Source: Phaeovulum veldkampii DSM 11550
GTDB lineage: Bacteria > Pseudomonadota > Alphaproteobacteria > Rhodobacterales > Rhodobacteraceae
Reading direction: 5' to 3'
DNA length: 64,000 nucleotides
Assembly: GCF_003034995.1 (NCBI RefSeq)
Contig: NZ_PZKF01000008.1
Coordinates: 1-64,000 of the forward strand
Shown: one piece after another, positions 15,768 through 24,415 of the stretch
Position numbering within the stretch: the first letter of the stretch is position 1
Layout: the number at the start of each line of letters is the position of its first letter
Translations under genes and position numbers: made by a program
The notes under the pieces: generated by a model
The model's database searches: none
Seen by the model: the letters and a program-made list of their open reading frames with translations, nothing else
What the model was told of the DNA's origin: nothing

Positions 15768-16604
15768 CTAGCGGCGCCCGCGCGCCATCATCGCGGCGCG
15801 TTCGATCAGCGCCACGTCCTGTTCGTTCTTGAGCAGCGCGCCATGCAGCCGCGGCAGCGCCGCGCCCTCGGCACGCAGGCTGCCCGGCGCGGCATCCTCG
15901 GCCAGCAACAGCTTGAGCCAGTCCAGCATCTCCGAGGTCGAGGGCTTCTTGCGCAGCCCCGACACCTCGCGCAGCCCATAGAATTCAGCCAGCGCGGCGG
16001 CCACCAGCCCCTGCTTGATGCCGGGGAAATGCACATCGACGATGGCGCGCATCGTGTCGGCATCGGGAAAGCGGATGAAGTGAAAGAAACAACGCCGCAA
16101 GAACGCGTCGGGAAGGTCTTTTTCATTGTTCGAGGTGATCACGATCACCGGGCGGTGGCGCGCGCGGATCGTTTCGCCGGTCTCGTAGACGTGAAATTCC
16201 ATCCGGTCGAGTTCCTGCAACAGGTCGTTGGGAAACTCGATATCGGCCTTGTCGATTTCGTCGATCAGCAGCACCACCTTGGTGTCGGCCTCGAACGCCT
16301 GCCACAGCTTGCCCTTGCGGATGTAGTTGCGCACATCATTCACCCGTGGGTCGCCCAACTGGCTGTCGCGCAGGCGTGACACCGCGTCGTAATCATAAAG
16401 CCCCTGCTGCGCGCGGGTGGTCGATTTCACCACCCATTCCACGATTGGCAGGCCAAGGCTGGCTGCGACCTGACGGGCCAGTTCGGTCTTGCCGGTGCCC
16501 GGTTCGCCCTTCACCAGCAGCGGGCGTTCCAGTCGCACGGCGGCATTGACCGCCTGCGTCAGATCCTCGGGCGCGACATAGCTTTGGGTCGAGTGAAACT
16601 TCAT
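15768..16604 (-). CDS. MoxR-type AAA family ATPase
   Basis: A 278-residue AAA+ ATPase of the MoxR group. Walker A is GEPGTGKT at 33-40, Walker B is LLIDEIDKAD at about 112-121, and sensor 1 is VITSNNEKDLPDAFLRRC. Such proteins act as chaperones for assembly of metalloenzymes and usually work with a VWA-domain partner encoded next door. No VWA gene is adjacent here; the next gene on this strand is the ASKHA protein. I chose ATG 16604 (MKFHSTQSYV) because it matches the usual family start; ATG 16622 is possible. It is divergent from dksA. Confidence 0.87.
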   Translation of the reverse strand: MKFHSTQSYVAPEDLTQAVNAAVRLERPLLVKGEPGTGKTELARQVAASLGLPIVEWVVKSTTRAQQGLYDYDAVSRLRDSQLGDPRVNDVRNYIRKGKLWQAFEADTKVVLLIDEIDKADIEFPNDLLQELDRMEFHVYETGETIRARHRPVIVITSNNEKDLPDAFLRRCFFHFIRFPDADTMRAIVDVHFPGIKQGLVAAALAEFYGLREVSGLRKKPSTSEMLDWLKLLLAEDAAPGSLRAEGAALPRLHGALLKNEQDVALIERAAMMARGRR

Positions 16605-16799
16605 GCCCGCCATCTTCCCCATGGTTGCTGCGGGGCGAGACTAGCGGCGTGCGCCCCCCGCCACAAGCCGCGCGCCACGCGGCTTTGGGCGCAATCGGGG
16701 GAGTGACATCGCGTCGCGCATCGGGTATGCGGGCGCCGAAGCCAAGCCGGTCGAGTCTGTTCAGGATGCGTGCCGCCCGGCCATCAAAAGGGATGAGTG

Positions 16800-17222
16800 A
16801 TGAAGCCCGAAGTGTTTCTTCCCGAAGATTACCGCCCCGCCGAAGACGAGCCGTTCATGAACGACCGGCATCTGGAGTATTTCCGCCGCAAGCTGATTGC
16901 CTGGAAACACGAGTTGCTCGAACAATCCGCCGAGACGCTGGAAGGTCTGGCGGAATCGGGGCGCAATGTGCCCGATCTGGCCGACCGCGCCAGCGAGGAA
17001 ACCGACCGCGCGCTGGAACTGCGCACCCGCGACCGGCAGCGCAAGCTGGTGGCCAAGATCGACGCCGCCCTGCGCCGGATCGAGAATGGCGAATATGGCT
17101 ATTGCGAAATGACCGGCGAGCCGATCAGCCTGAAACGGCTGGATGCCCGCCCGATCGCCACGATGACGCTTGAGGCGCAGGAAAAGCACGAACGCCGCGA
17201 GCGCGTTCACCGCGACGATTGA
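16800..17222 (+). CDS. dksA: RNA polymerase-binding protein DksA, single-cysteine type
   Basis: A 140-residue DksA/TraR-family protein that binds the RNA polymerase secondary channel and, with ppGpp, adjusts promoters for rRNA and amino-acid genes. The long coiled coil runs from about 22 to 96, with the tip motif PDLADRASEE (D59, D62, A64) intact. The C-terminal globule has only Cys102 (YGYCEMTGEPI) where zinc-binding DksA has four Cys; the second pair is replaced by Thr and Ala. I recall the same loss in the characterised Rhodobacter sphaeroides homologue. Start: ATG 16800, after AAAAGGGA; a GTG directly before it is the alternative. Followed by a terminator hairpin. Confidence 0.92.
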   Translation: MKPEVFLPEDYRPAEDEPFMNDRHLEYFRRKLIAWKHELLEQSAETLEGLAESGRNVPDLADRASEETDRALELRTRDRQRKLVAKIDAALRRIENGEYGYCEMTGEPISLKRLDARPIATMTLEAQEKHERRERVHRDD

Positions 17223-17261
17223 GCGCGCCCGGAAACGGGCGTCAAGGGGGGTGACTTTCCG

Positions 17262-17287
17262 CCACCGGAGGCCCAGGCTTCCGGTGG
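17262..17287 (+). terminator. Terminator-like hairpin after dksA
   Basis: An 8-bp stem CCACCGGA / TCCGGTGG with a 10-base loop, 39 bases after the dksA stop, followed by a weak T-rich stretch (TTTGCTTTG). It separates dksA from the monooxygenase gene. Confidence 0.65.
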
Positions 17288-17309
17288 TTTGCTTTGAAGG
17301 GGGCGGTGC

Positions 17310-18479
17310 GTGCTGATCGGACGCAAGGTGACAGTTCTGGGCGCGGGTGTGGCCGGGTTGACGGTGGCCCGCGCGCTGGCGCTGCGCGGGGCCGAGGTGA
17401 CGGTGCTGGAACAGGCGCCCGAGATCCGCGAAGTGGGCGCCGGGCTTCAGATTTCGCCCAATGGCGTGCGGGTGCTGCGGGCGCTGGGGCTGGGCGATGC
17501 GCTGGCCGAGGCCGGGCTGCGCGGCGATGCGGTCGAGATGCACGACGGGCTGACCGGCAGCCGCCTGGCGCGGCTCGATCTGGCGCGCAAGGGCGAGTTC
17601 CGGTTTCTGCACCGCGCCCGGCTGATCGCGTTTCTGGCCGAGGGGGCGCGCGCGGCCGGGGTCCAGATCAGCCTGTTGCAAAAGGTGGCCTCGGTCAGCC
17701 TTGGCGCGCATCCGCCGCGGTTGGTGACCGAACAGGGGGCCGAGATCGAAACCGATCTGCTGGTGGGCGCGGATGGTCTGCATTCCAGGGTGCGGGCGGC
17801 GCTGAACGGGCCGCAGGCGCCGATGTTCACCCATCAGGTCGCCTGGCGCGCGCTGATCCCGGCAGAGCCGGGGGCACGGCCTGTGGCGCAGGTGTTCGTC
17901 GCGCCGGGTCGGCACCTGGTCAGCTATCCGTTGCAGGGGGGCCTGCGCAACATCGTCGCCGTCGAGGAACGCCGCCGCTGGGTCGAGGAAAGCTGGTCGC
18001 TGCGCGATGACCCGCGCGCGCTGCGCGCCGCTTTCGAGGGGTTCTGCCCGCAGGTTCAGGGCTGGTTGGCGCAGGTCGAACAGCCGTGGCTGTGGGGCCT
18101 GTTCCGGCATGCGGTCGCGGCGCGCTGGCAGGGCGACGGCGCGGTGATTCTGGGCGATGCCGCGCATCCGACGCTGCCGTTTCTGGCGCAGGGCGCGGTG
18201 ATGGCGATCGAGGACGCCTGGGTGCTGGCCGAAAGCCTGGCCCGGCATGACAGCGACACGGCGGCGCTGGCGGCCTATCAGGCCGCCCGCGCGCCGCGCT
18301 GCCGCCAGATCGTCGAGGCGGCCAACCGCAATGCGCGCAATTATCACCTGTCGGGGGCGGCGCGTGTGGTGGCGCATCTGGGCCTGCGCGGGCTGGGGCT
18401 GGTGGCGCCGGGGCGGTTGCTGGCACAATACGACTGGGTCTATGACCACGACGTGACCGGCGGCGCGGGCACCGCCTGA
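17310..18479 (+). CDS. FAD-dependent monooxygenase (aromatic hydroxylase, salicylate / 3-hydroxybenzoate hydroxylase-like)
   Basis: A 389-residue class A flavin monooxygenase. Dinucleotide-binding GAGVAG is at 11-16 with E34 in VLEQAPE, the GADG motif (LLVGADGLHSRVR) near 150, and the second FAD motif VILGDAAHPTLPFLAQGA at about 280-297. These proteins use NAD(P)H and oxygen to hydroxylate aromatic rings. The FLAQGA form of the motif is common in salicylate and 3-hydroxybenzoate hydroxylases. The substrate cannot be told, and no ring-cleavage genes are nearby. Start: GTG at 17310 after GAAGGGGG. Confidence 0.84.
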   Translation: MLIGRKVTVLGAGVAGLTVARALALRGAEVTVLEQAPEIREVGAGLQISPNGVRVLRALGLGDALAEAGLRGDAVEMHDGLTGSRLARLDLARKGEFRFLHRARLIAFLAEGARAAGVQISLLQKVASVSLGAHPPRLVTEQGAEIETDLLVGADGLHSRVRAALNGPQAPMFTHQVAWRALIPAEPGARPVAQVFVAPGRHLVSYPLQGGLRNIVAVEERRRWVEESWSLRDDPRALRAAFEGFCPQVQGWLAQVEQPWLWGLFRHAVAARWQGDGAVILGDAAHPTLPFLAQGAVMAIEDAWVLAESLARHDSDTAALAAYQAARAPRCRQIVEAANRNARNYHLSGAARVVAHLGLRGLGLVAPGRLLAQYDWVYDHDVTGGAGTA

Positions 18480-18514
18480 GGCGGGGCGCCACCGCCCTCG
18501 GCCCGGTTTTGCCC

Positions 18515-19348
18515 TCAGCCCAGTTCGGGCGTTGCAATCGCCTGCTGCATGGCCGTGGCCAGCGGCGCCCGGCCCTTGATCATCTGCACGGCCTTTGCGC
18601 CCGGTTCCAGCCCCGCATCCGTCAACGCCTCGGCCAGGGCGCGGCTGGTTTGCGGCAGATCGAGGCTGACCGGCACCCCCGGCATCCGGGCGCAGGCGGC
18701 GCGGATCAGCCGCAGTGCCGCCCCCGCACCCGGCGCCACCACCGGGCCGATCCGGGCGCCGCTGCGGCTGACGCGGATCGTGGCAAAGCCCGAGGGCTGG
18801 CCCGGCGGACCCAGCACCACGGTGTGCCGTCCCTCTGCCCCGGCCAGCCACGCCCCCAGAAAGCCGGGCCTGGCATAGCCAATGGCCTGCGCATCCAGCA
18901 TCACCAGCGATGCCTGATCGGCAGGCCCCGCCGGGCGGATCGCGGGGTCGTCGCGCGCCTCCAGCATGCCCGACAGCCGCAGCGTGCCGCCCACCGTCTC
19001 GAACCCAGACCGGGCATAGACCTGCTCCAGCGGTGCGGGTGCGATCAGCCCAAGGCTGCGCCCGCCCGCATGGGGCAGCGCATGGCGCCACAGCGCCAGC
19101 CCGATGCCCCGGCCACGCCATTCGGGGCGGCACAGATGCAGGCCTACGGTCGCAAAGCCGGCGCTGTGGTTGACCACCGCCAGCGCCGCCACCGGCCCCT
19201 CGGCATCCGATTGCGCCAGAACGAACCCCGCCGGATCGGCCGCCAGAAAGGCGCGGGCATCGTCAAGCCCCGGTGCCCAGCCCTCGGCCTCGGCCCAGTG
19301 CAGAACCGTGTCCAGATCAAGGCGGGTCATGGTGCGAAAGCGGATCAT
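18515..19348 (-). CDS. GNAT-family N-acetyltransferase with two acetyltransferase-like domains
   Basis: A 277-residue protein. The N-terminal GNAT domain (about 1-130) shows the acetyl-CoA pyrophosphate loop RPEWRGRGIGLALWRHAL at 74-91. The C-terminal half (IGYARPGFLGAWLAG, then SGFATIRVSRSGARIGPVVA) resembles the YitH / Acetyltransf_18 domain that often follows such a GNAT domain. Substrate unknown. Convergent with the monooxygenase gene (35-base gap) and 90 bases downstream of sdaA on the same strand. ATG 19348 is chosen; ATG 19330 (MTRLDLD) is an alternative start. Confidence 0.83.
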   Translation of the reverse strand: MIRFRTMTRLDLDTVLHWAEAEGWAPGLDDARAFLAADPAGFVLAQSDAEGPVAALAVVNHSAGFATVGLHLCRPEWRGRGIGLALWRHALPHAGGRSLGLIAPAPLEQVYARSGFETVGGTLRLSGMLEARDDPAIRPAGPADQASLVMLDAQAIGYARPGFLGAWLAGAEGRHTVVLGPPGQPSGFATIRVSRSGARIGPVVAPGAGAALRLIRAACARMPGVPVSLDLPQTSRALAEALTDAGLEPGAKAVQMIKGRAPLATAMQQAIATPELG

Positions 19349-19438
19349 CGGTCAGGCAGCCCCCATGGCGATTGCAAAGGTGGGCGATCCTGCCCCGGAT
19401 CGCGCCCCAATGCCAGAGCGGGACGGGATTTTTTGCCC

Positions 19439-20818
19439 TCAGCAGTTCGGCACGTTCACCGCCAGCCCGCCCAGCGAGGTTTCCTTGTAATGGTCGTGCA
19501 TGTCGCGCCCGGTCTGCCGCATCGTCTCGATCGCGGCATCAAGCGGCACGAAATGCTGCCCGTCGCCGCGCAGCGACAGCGAGGCCGCCGAAACCGCCTT
19601 GATCGCGCCCAGCCCGTTGCGCTCGATGCAGGGCACCTGCACCAGCCCCTTCACCGGGTCGCAGGTCATGCCCAGATGATGCTCCAGCGCAATTTCGGCG
19701 GCGTTCTCGATCTGCTCGGGGCTGCCGCCCAGCACTGCGGCCAGCCCGGCGGCGGCCATCGCGGCGGCGCTGCCCACCTCGGCCTGACAGCCGCATTCCG
19801 CGCCCGAGATCGAGGCGTTGATCTTGATCAGCCCGCCCACCGCGGCGGCGGTCAACAAAAATTCGCCCACCCGCGCGGGGCTGGCCCCCGGCACATGGTC
19901 CAGCCAATAGCGCAGTACTGCGGGCAGCACGCCCGCCGCGCCGTTCGTCGGTGCCGTTACCACCTGCCCGCCAGCGGCGTTTTCCTCGTTCACCGCCATT
20001 GCATAGGTGCTCATCCAGTCGTTGATCACATGCGGCGCGGTCAGGTTCAGCCCGCGTTCGGCCAGCAGGCTTTGGTGGATTGCGCGGGCGCGCCGCCTGA
20101 CCTTCAGCCCGCCGGGCAGGATGCCCTCGGCGGCGAGGCCGCGTTCGATACAGGCGTTCATCGTGGCCCAGATGCGGTTCAACCCCTCATCAATCGCGGC
20201 GTCAGGCAGGAACACCCGCTCGTTCGCGCGTTTCATTTGCGCGATGCTCAGGCCAGCGCTGCGCGCCATCGCCAGCATTTCGGCGGCGTTGCGGAACGGG
20301 TAAGGCACCGGCGGGCGCGCGTTCAGCGCCCGGTCGTCCAGGGCCGCCTGTTCAGCCGCCGTCTGCACAAAGCCACCGCCGATCGAATAATAGGTTTCCT
20401 TCAGGATCACGTCGCCCTGCGCATCGGTCGCCGACAGGATCATGCCGTTGGCATGACCGGGCAGGGGGTGGCCATAATCAAAGACCAGATCCTGTTCGGG
20501 GTCAAAGCGCAGCGTCCCCAGCCCCGGCGTGGTCAGCGTCCGGCTGTTGCGGTTGGCGTCCAGCACCGCCTCGGCGGCCGCATGGTCGTAGCTGTCGGGC
20601 AAAAACCCGGCAAGCCCCAGAATCGTTGCCCGATCCGTCGCATGGCCCTTGCCGGTAAAGGCCAGGCTGCCGTGCAGGCTGGCGCGCAGACCGTGCGCAT
20701 GGAAGGGTGAACTGCGCAGCAGCGTCAGAAACCGCCCCGCCGCCACCATCGGCCCCATGGTATGCGACGACGATGGCCCGACGCCGATCTTGAACAGATC
20801 AAATACGCTAAGAAACAT
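19439..20818 (-). CDS. sdaA: L-serine ammonia-lyase (L-serine dehydratase), single chain
   Basis: A 459-residue iron-sulfur enzyme deaminating L-serine to pyruvate. The N-terminal beta domain begins [20 protein letters not shown], and the C-terminal alpha domain has [19 protein letters not shown] and [16 protein letters not shown], which hold the cluster ligands. The very last residue is Cys (ending AVNVPNC). In the Legionella type-2 enzyme the C-terminal Cys inserts into the active site and ligates the cluster, and the length and ending here match. Monocistronic by appearance, transcribed toward the GNAT gene. Confidence 0.93.
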   Translation of the reverse strand: MFLSVFDLFKIGVGPSSSHTMGPMVAAGRFLTLLRSSPFHAHGLRASLHGSLAFTGKGHATDRATILGLAGFLPDSYDHAAAEAVLDANRNSRTLTTPGLGTLRFDPEQDLVFDYGHPLPGHANGMILSATDAQGDVILKETYYSIGGGFVQTAAEQAALDDRALNARPPVPYPFRNAAEMLAMARSAGLSIAQMKRANERVFLPDAAIDEGLNRIWATMNACIERGLAAEGILPGGLKVRRRARAIHQSLLAERGLNLTAPHVINDWMSTYAMAVNEENAAGGQVVTAPTNGAAGVLPAVLRYWLDHVPGASPARVGEFLLTAAAVGGLIKINASISGAECGCQAEVGSAAAMAAAGLAAVLGGSPEQIENAAEIALEHHLGMTCDPVKGLVQVPCIERNGLGAIKAVSAASLSLRGDGQHFVPLDAAIETMRQTGRDMHDHYKETSLGGLAVNVPNC

Positions 20819-20881
20819 GGCCCCCCCCCTGCGGTCAGAGTGCCGCAGACGGTGGCGGGCGCAAGGGTGGAAAGCGACCGA

Positions 20882-22027
20882 TCAGGCGGCGGCGGCGCCA
20901 CGCGCTGGCGCGGTATCAAGCCCAGCCGCCCCCGACATCAGCCCAAGGCGGCCTGCCCCCGTCACGATCCGGCGGGCGTTCAACATGCGCTGTGCCAAAA
21001 GCCGCGCCTCGGAGACCGAAATCACCGGCCACGCAGGCGCGCCATAGGCCGCAAAAACCCCGGCCTTGGCCAGCCCCGGCACCGCCGCGCAGACTTCGGC
21101 AGCTAGCTTTGGGCCAAGCGTTCGCATCCCCTCGGGGCCGGGGTAGAAACTTTCCACCGGCGCGCCTTCGGCCAGCATCACGGCGTGACGATCCAGCAGG
21201 ACCGACACATAGGTCACCGATTTGCGACCCCGCATCATCCGCACCCCGGCCAGCGGCACCAGCCCGCGCGCGGGGGCCAGAACGGTGTCGGTCTCGAACA
21301 TCTCGGTGACCAGGCGGCCGCTGACGGCGATCCGGTGCTGGGGCGACACGATCAGATCGCGGGTCGGATATGACGCGCCAAGACTGGCCGCGCGCAGGCA
21401 GATCGGTTTGTGCCGGTCATCGTCATCGTCAAACGTCAGGGTGCGCTGGCCGACCCAGCGCACTTCGCGCAGCGCGCCGCCCGCGCAGCGCAGCAGATCG
21501 CCGGGGCGCAGCGTTTCCACCGGAACCGGGCCGGTCTTCGCCTGCACCAGCGTGCCTGCGGCGAGGCAGGGGAAATCAGTGAAATCAAGATTGCCGTCAT
21601 TGTCGCCCGTGTCAGGGGCGCTGACCTGATCGGCCTGTGAATAGGTCACGGTCGTGGGCGTCGCGGGCACACCGCCAAGGTCGATCAGAAACTTGGTGCC
21701 GGTGATGATCAGGTGTTCGTCGCCACCGGCCATCCCCTGTTCTTCGTCTGGCTGGACGCCGGTGCGCGGCATTACCTGCGTCGTGCCCGGCACCCAATTG
21801 CCGTTGGCATCCTTGACCGCGGCATAGATCGTGATGTACTGGCCGTTCTGAAACTCGGTCACGCCGTCGTTTATCTGTTCGACCACAGCGATATAGAACT
21901 GATCAGAGGTGCCCAGCGCCTGCACCCCGGTCAGGGTGGTAACGCGATCAGCATTGTTACCGGTTCCTGACAACGCCGTGTAGGTGCCCAGTTGATCGCC
22001 GCGCAGTATAAGATTGACCGTCGCCAT
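20882..22027 (-). CDS. Hint-domain protein (Hedgehog/intein-type autoprocessing domain)
   Basis: A 381-residue protein. The N-terminal 150 residues are acidic, Asn/Thr/Gly-rich and Cys-free, like the secreted modules of calcium-rich repeat proteins. Then FPCLAAGTLVQAKTGPVPVE starts the Hint domain with Cys154, followed by LRPGDLLRC, VRWVGQRTL and a PTRDLIVSPQHRIAVSG block with the conserved His. Rhodobacteraceae carry many such Hint proteins, often exported by type I secretion; function is generally unknown. Start: ATG 22027 after AAAGGGG. It follows pdxA on the same strand, at the place where rsmA/ksgA commonly ends the lptD-surA-pdxA operon. Confidence 0.85.
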   Translation of the reverse strand: MATVNLILRGDQLGTYTALSGTGNNADRVTTLTGVQALGTSDQFYIAVVEQINDGVTEFQNGQYITIYAAVKDANGNWVPGTTQVMPRTGVQPDEEQGMAGGDEHLIITGTKFLIDLGGVPATPTTVTYSQADQVSAPDTGDNDGNLDFTDFPCLAAGTLVQAKTGPVPVETLRPGDLLRCAGGALREVRWVGQRTLTFDDDDDRHKPICLRAASLGASYPTRDLIVSPQHRIAVSGRLVTEMFETDTVLAPARGLVPLAGVRMMRGRKSVTYVSVLLDRHAVMLAEGAPVESFYPGPEGMRTLGPKLAAEVCAAVPGLAKAGVFAAYGAPAWPVISVSEARLLAQRMLNARRIVTGAGRLGLMSGAAGLDTAPARGAAAA

Positions 22028-22107
22028 AGCTGCCCCTTTCACCCCACAGAACGGATATTACGGCTACATGGCCCCGTGGACCAGCCAATAGACGTAAGGG
22101 AATTTTA

Positions 22108-23106
22108 CTAATGCGCGGTAAACATAGCCGGGCTGGCGCCGCGCCCCTGTGCCATGGTTTGCGCCATCCGCAGTGCGGCGATCAGGCTCGACGGGTCGGC
22201 GATGCCGCGGCCTGCGATGTCGAAGGCGGTGCCGTGGTCGGGCGAGGTGCGCACAAAGGGCAGGCCCAGCGTCACGTTCACGCCACCCGCAAAATCCAGC
22301 GTCTTGATCGGGATCAGCGCCTGATCGTGATACATGCAGATCGCCGCATCATAGCGCGCCCGCGCGGCGGGGTGAAACATCGTGTCGGCGGGCAGGGGGC
22401 CCGCGATCGCCAGACCTTCGGCGCGCAGTCGGTCCAGCAGCGGGGCGATCCAGTCGATTTCCTCGCGCCCCATCGCGCCGCCTTCGCCGGCGTGCGGGTT
22501 CAGCCCAGCCACCGCCAGCCGCGGCACGGGCAGGCCGAAATCGCGGATCAGCCCGGCATGGGTCAGCCGGATCGTCTGCGCCAGCAGATCGGGTGTCAGC
22601 GCGCGCGGCACCTCGGCCAGCGCGATATGGATGGTGGCGGGCACGACGCGCAGCGCGTCGCAGGCCAGCATCATCACCACGGGCACATCGCCCGCCAGAT
22701 GCGCCAGAAATTCGGTATGCCCCGGAAAGCCAAAGCCCGCGCCATCCTGCAAGGCCTTCTTGTGGATGGGCGCGGTGCACAGCGCCGACCCCGCGCCCGA
22801 TTGCACCAGCGCCACGGCGCGCGCGATCACGTCGATCACTGCCGCGGCATTGGCCGGGTCGGGCTGGCCGGGAATGGCCGGTGCGGGGAAGGGATGGGCC
22901 AGCACCGGCAGCAGGTGAGGCGCCACGCGCCCCCCCTCGGACGGGTGGTCGATCACCGCCAGCGGGCTGCCAGGCGGCAGATGCGCCGGATCGCCGATCC
23001 AGACAAAGGGCAGGCTGGCGCCCAGTTCTGCCCGCGCCTTCAGTGCCAGTTCGGCCCCGATGCCCGCAGGCTCTCCGCAACTGATCAGAACCGGTGCGGC
23101 GGTCAT
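22108..23106 (-). CDS. pdxA: 4-hydroxythreonine-4-phosphate dehydrogenase
   Basis: A 332-residue NAD-dependent, metal-dependent dehydrogenase of vitamin B6 synthesis, oxidising 4-hydroxy-L-threonine phosphate. The family start ISCGEPAGIGAEL is present, as are the metal-ligand His in FPGHTEFLA, the second in LNPHAGEGG and the third in CMYHDQALIPIK; the C-terminal VNVTLGLPFVRTSPDHGTAFD is highly characteristic. Starts one base after the surA stop, so it belongs to the lptFGD-surA-pdxA operon, as in many proteobacteria. Length normal. Confidence 0.95.
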   Translation of the reverse strand: MTAAPVLISCGEPAGIGAELALKARAELGASLPFVWIGDPAHLPPGSPLAVIDHPSEGGRVAPHLLPVLAHPFPAPAIPGQPDPANAAAVIDVIARAVALVQSGAGSALCTAPIHKKALQDGAGFGFPGHTEFLAHLAGDVPVVMMLACDALRVVPATIHIALAEVPRALTPDLLAQTIRLTHAGLIRDFGLPVPRLAVAGLNPHAGEGGAMGREEIDWIAPLLDRLRAEGLAIAGPLPADTMFHPAARARYDAAICMYHDQALIPIKTLDFAGGVNVTLGLPFVRTSPDHGTAFDIAGRGIADPSSLIAALRMAQTMAQGRGASPAMFTAH

Positions 23107-23107
23107 T

Positions 23108-24331
23108 TCAGGGGCGGCGGATGATTGCTTCGGCCATCAGATCGGCCAGCCAGCCATCGGCAAGCGCCGCCAGCCGCGCATTGCGCAGACGGTTTGTCAC
23201 CGCGGCGCGGTCGGGGGCCTGCGCATCGACCTCGCGCACCGTGTTGCGAGAGCACAGCATCAGAAACACCAGCGCATCGCCCGAGGTCAGCGCCGTTGAC
23301 ACCTCGCCCGGATCAAGCCGCGCCAGTTCGGCGGCGATATTGGCAGGCACCTGCGAAGCGGGCATCACATCGCGCAGCATCTGTTCGGGCGGCAGGTTGC
23401 GCGCCTCGCCATACAGATCGTTGCAGGTGTTGATGCGTCCGCGCAGCCGCGCCGCCTCGGCCAGCGCCGCCTCGGACCGGCCACCGGGGATCAGCAGGCG
23501 CGCGAAATCAACCAGCGCGCCGCCCTGGGCCGGGCCGGCTGCGGGTTCGATCTCGTGCATCATGAAAAACAGGATCGCGCCCTCTTGCCGGATCGGCCGC
23601 GAAATCTGCCCCGGCTTCAGCGCCAGAACCACGGCGCGCACATCCTCGGGCAGGGCTTCCTCGGCCAGCCATTTCAGCTTGCCGCTGTCGGTGCGCGAGT
23701 TGGCCGACGACCAGCGCCGCGCGGCTGCGCCAAACTCGGCCTCGGTCGTGATCGCCGAAATCTTGCGGGCGGTTTCGGCGGCGTCGGCCTCTTTGCCGGG
23801 GCCTGCGGGCAGGATGATTTCCGACATCAGCAGCCGCGCGCCGCGGCCCTCGGGCTGCGGTTCGGCAAGGGCGCGGTCAATCTCGGCATCGGTGACGGTG
23901 ATCGAGGGGCCGAATTTGGCCCGCACCACATCGCGCCAGATGATCCCGGCCTCGACAAAGGCGCGGAAGGTTTGCGGGTCTACCCCGTTCTGCCCCAGCG
24001 CCTCGATGAACTGTTCGGCGCTCAAATTGGCGCGGGCGGCAAATTCGGTCATCCCCGCCATCACCGCCTGATCGGTGGCAGTGACGCCCAGGCTTTTGGC
24101 AGCCTGCAACCGCAGCCGGTCTTCGATCAGCGCCTTTTCAGCGGCGGCACGCACATCGCCGGGCGCGCCCAGCAGCGTCAGAAATCGTGTGCGCTGTTCG
24201 ATCTCATAGCCGGTGATGCCGGAATCGTTGACCTGGATCACCGGGGCAAACATCCCCGATTGCGCCTGCGCCGGATCACCCGCGCCAAGCGCCGCGATCA
24301 GGGCTGCCGTAAGAAGATATGCGCGCATCAT
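23108..24331 (-). CDS. surA: Periplasmic peptidyl-prolyl isomerase / outer-membrane protein chaperone SurA
   Basis: A 407-residue exported chaperone. Residues 1-23 are a signal peptide (cleavage about at AQA-Q). The N-terminal chaperone domain follows with VIQVNDSGITGYEIEQRTRFL, typical of SurA, then a parvulin-like region around 165-270 (LLMSEIILPAG to GAILFFMMHEI) and a shorter, degenerate second one. It escorts beta-barrel proteins, LptD among them, to the outer membrane, and it lies directly downstream of lptD (84-base gap) and upstream of pdxA, the conserved order. ATG 24331 or 24328 could be the start. Confidence 0.92.
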   Translation of the reverse strand: MMRAYLLTAALIAALGAGDPAQAQSGMFAPVIQVNDSGITGYEIEQRTRFLTLLGAPGDVRAAAEKALIEDRLRLQAAKSLGVTATDQAVMAGMTEFAARANLSAEQFIEALGQNGVDPQTFRAFVEAGIIWRDVVRAKFGPSITVTDAEIDRALAEPQPEGRGARLLMSEIILPAGPGKEADAAETARKISAITTEAEFGAAARRWSSANSRTDSGKLKWLAEEALPEDVRAVVLALKPGQISRPIRQEGAILFFMMHEIEPAAGPAQGGALVDFARLLIPGGRSEAALAEAARLRGRINTCNDLYGEARNLPPEQMLRDVMPASQVPANIAAELARLDPGEVSTALTSGDALVFLMLCSRNTVREVDAQAPDRAAVTNRLRNARLAALADGWLADLMAEAIIRRP

Positions 24332-24415
24332 TCCGTTCGTCCGTCCGCTCTGTGTCTGGGGTCACCGGCGGGCCGGTGACCTGTCTGTTCCGGTTGCACG
24401 GGCCGCTGGTGCGGC

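Noticed and set aside
16761-19133. A 790-codon minus-strand frame across dksA and the monooxygenase gene
   Set aside because: Antisense to DksA and the FAD monooxygenase, both with intact motifs; the translated composition is that of a shadow frame.
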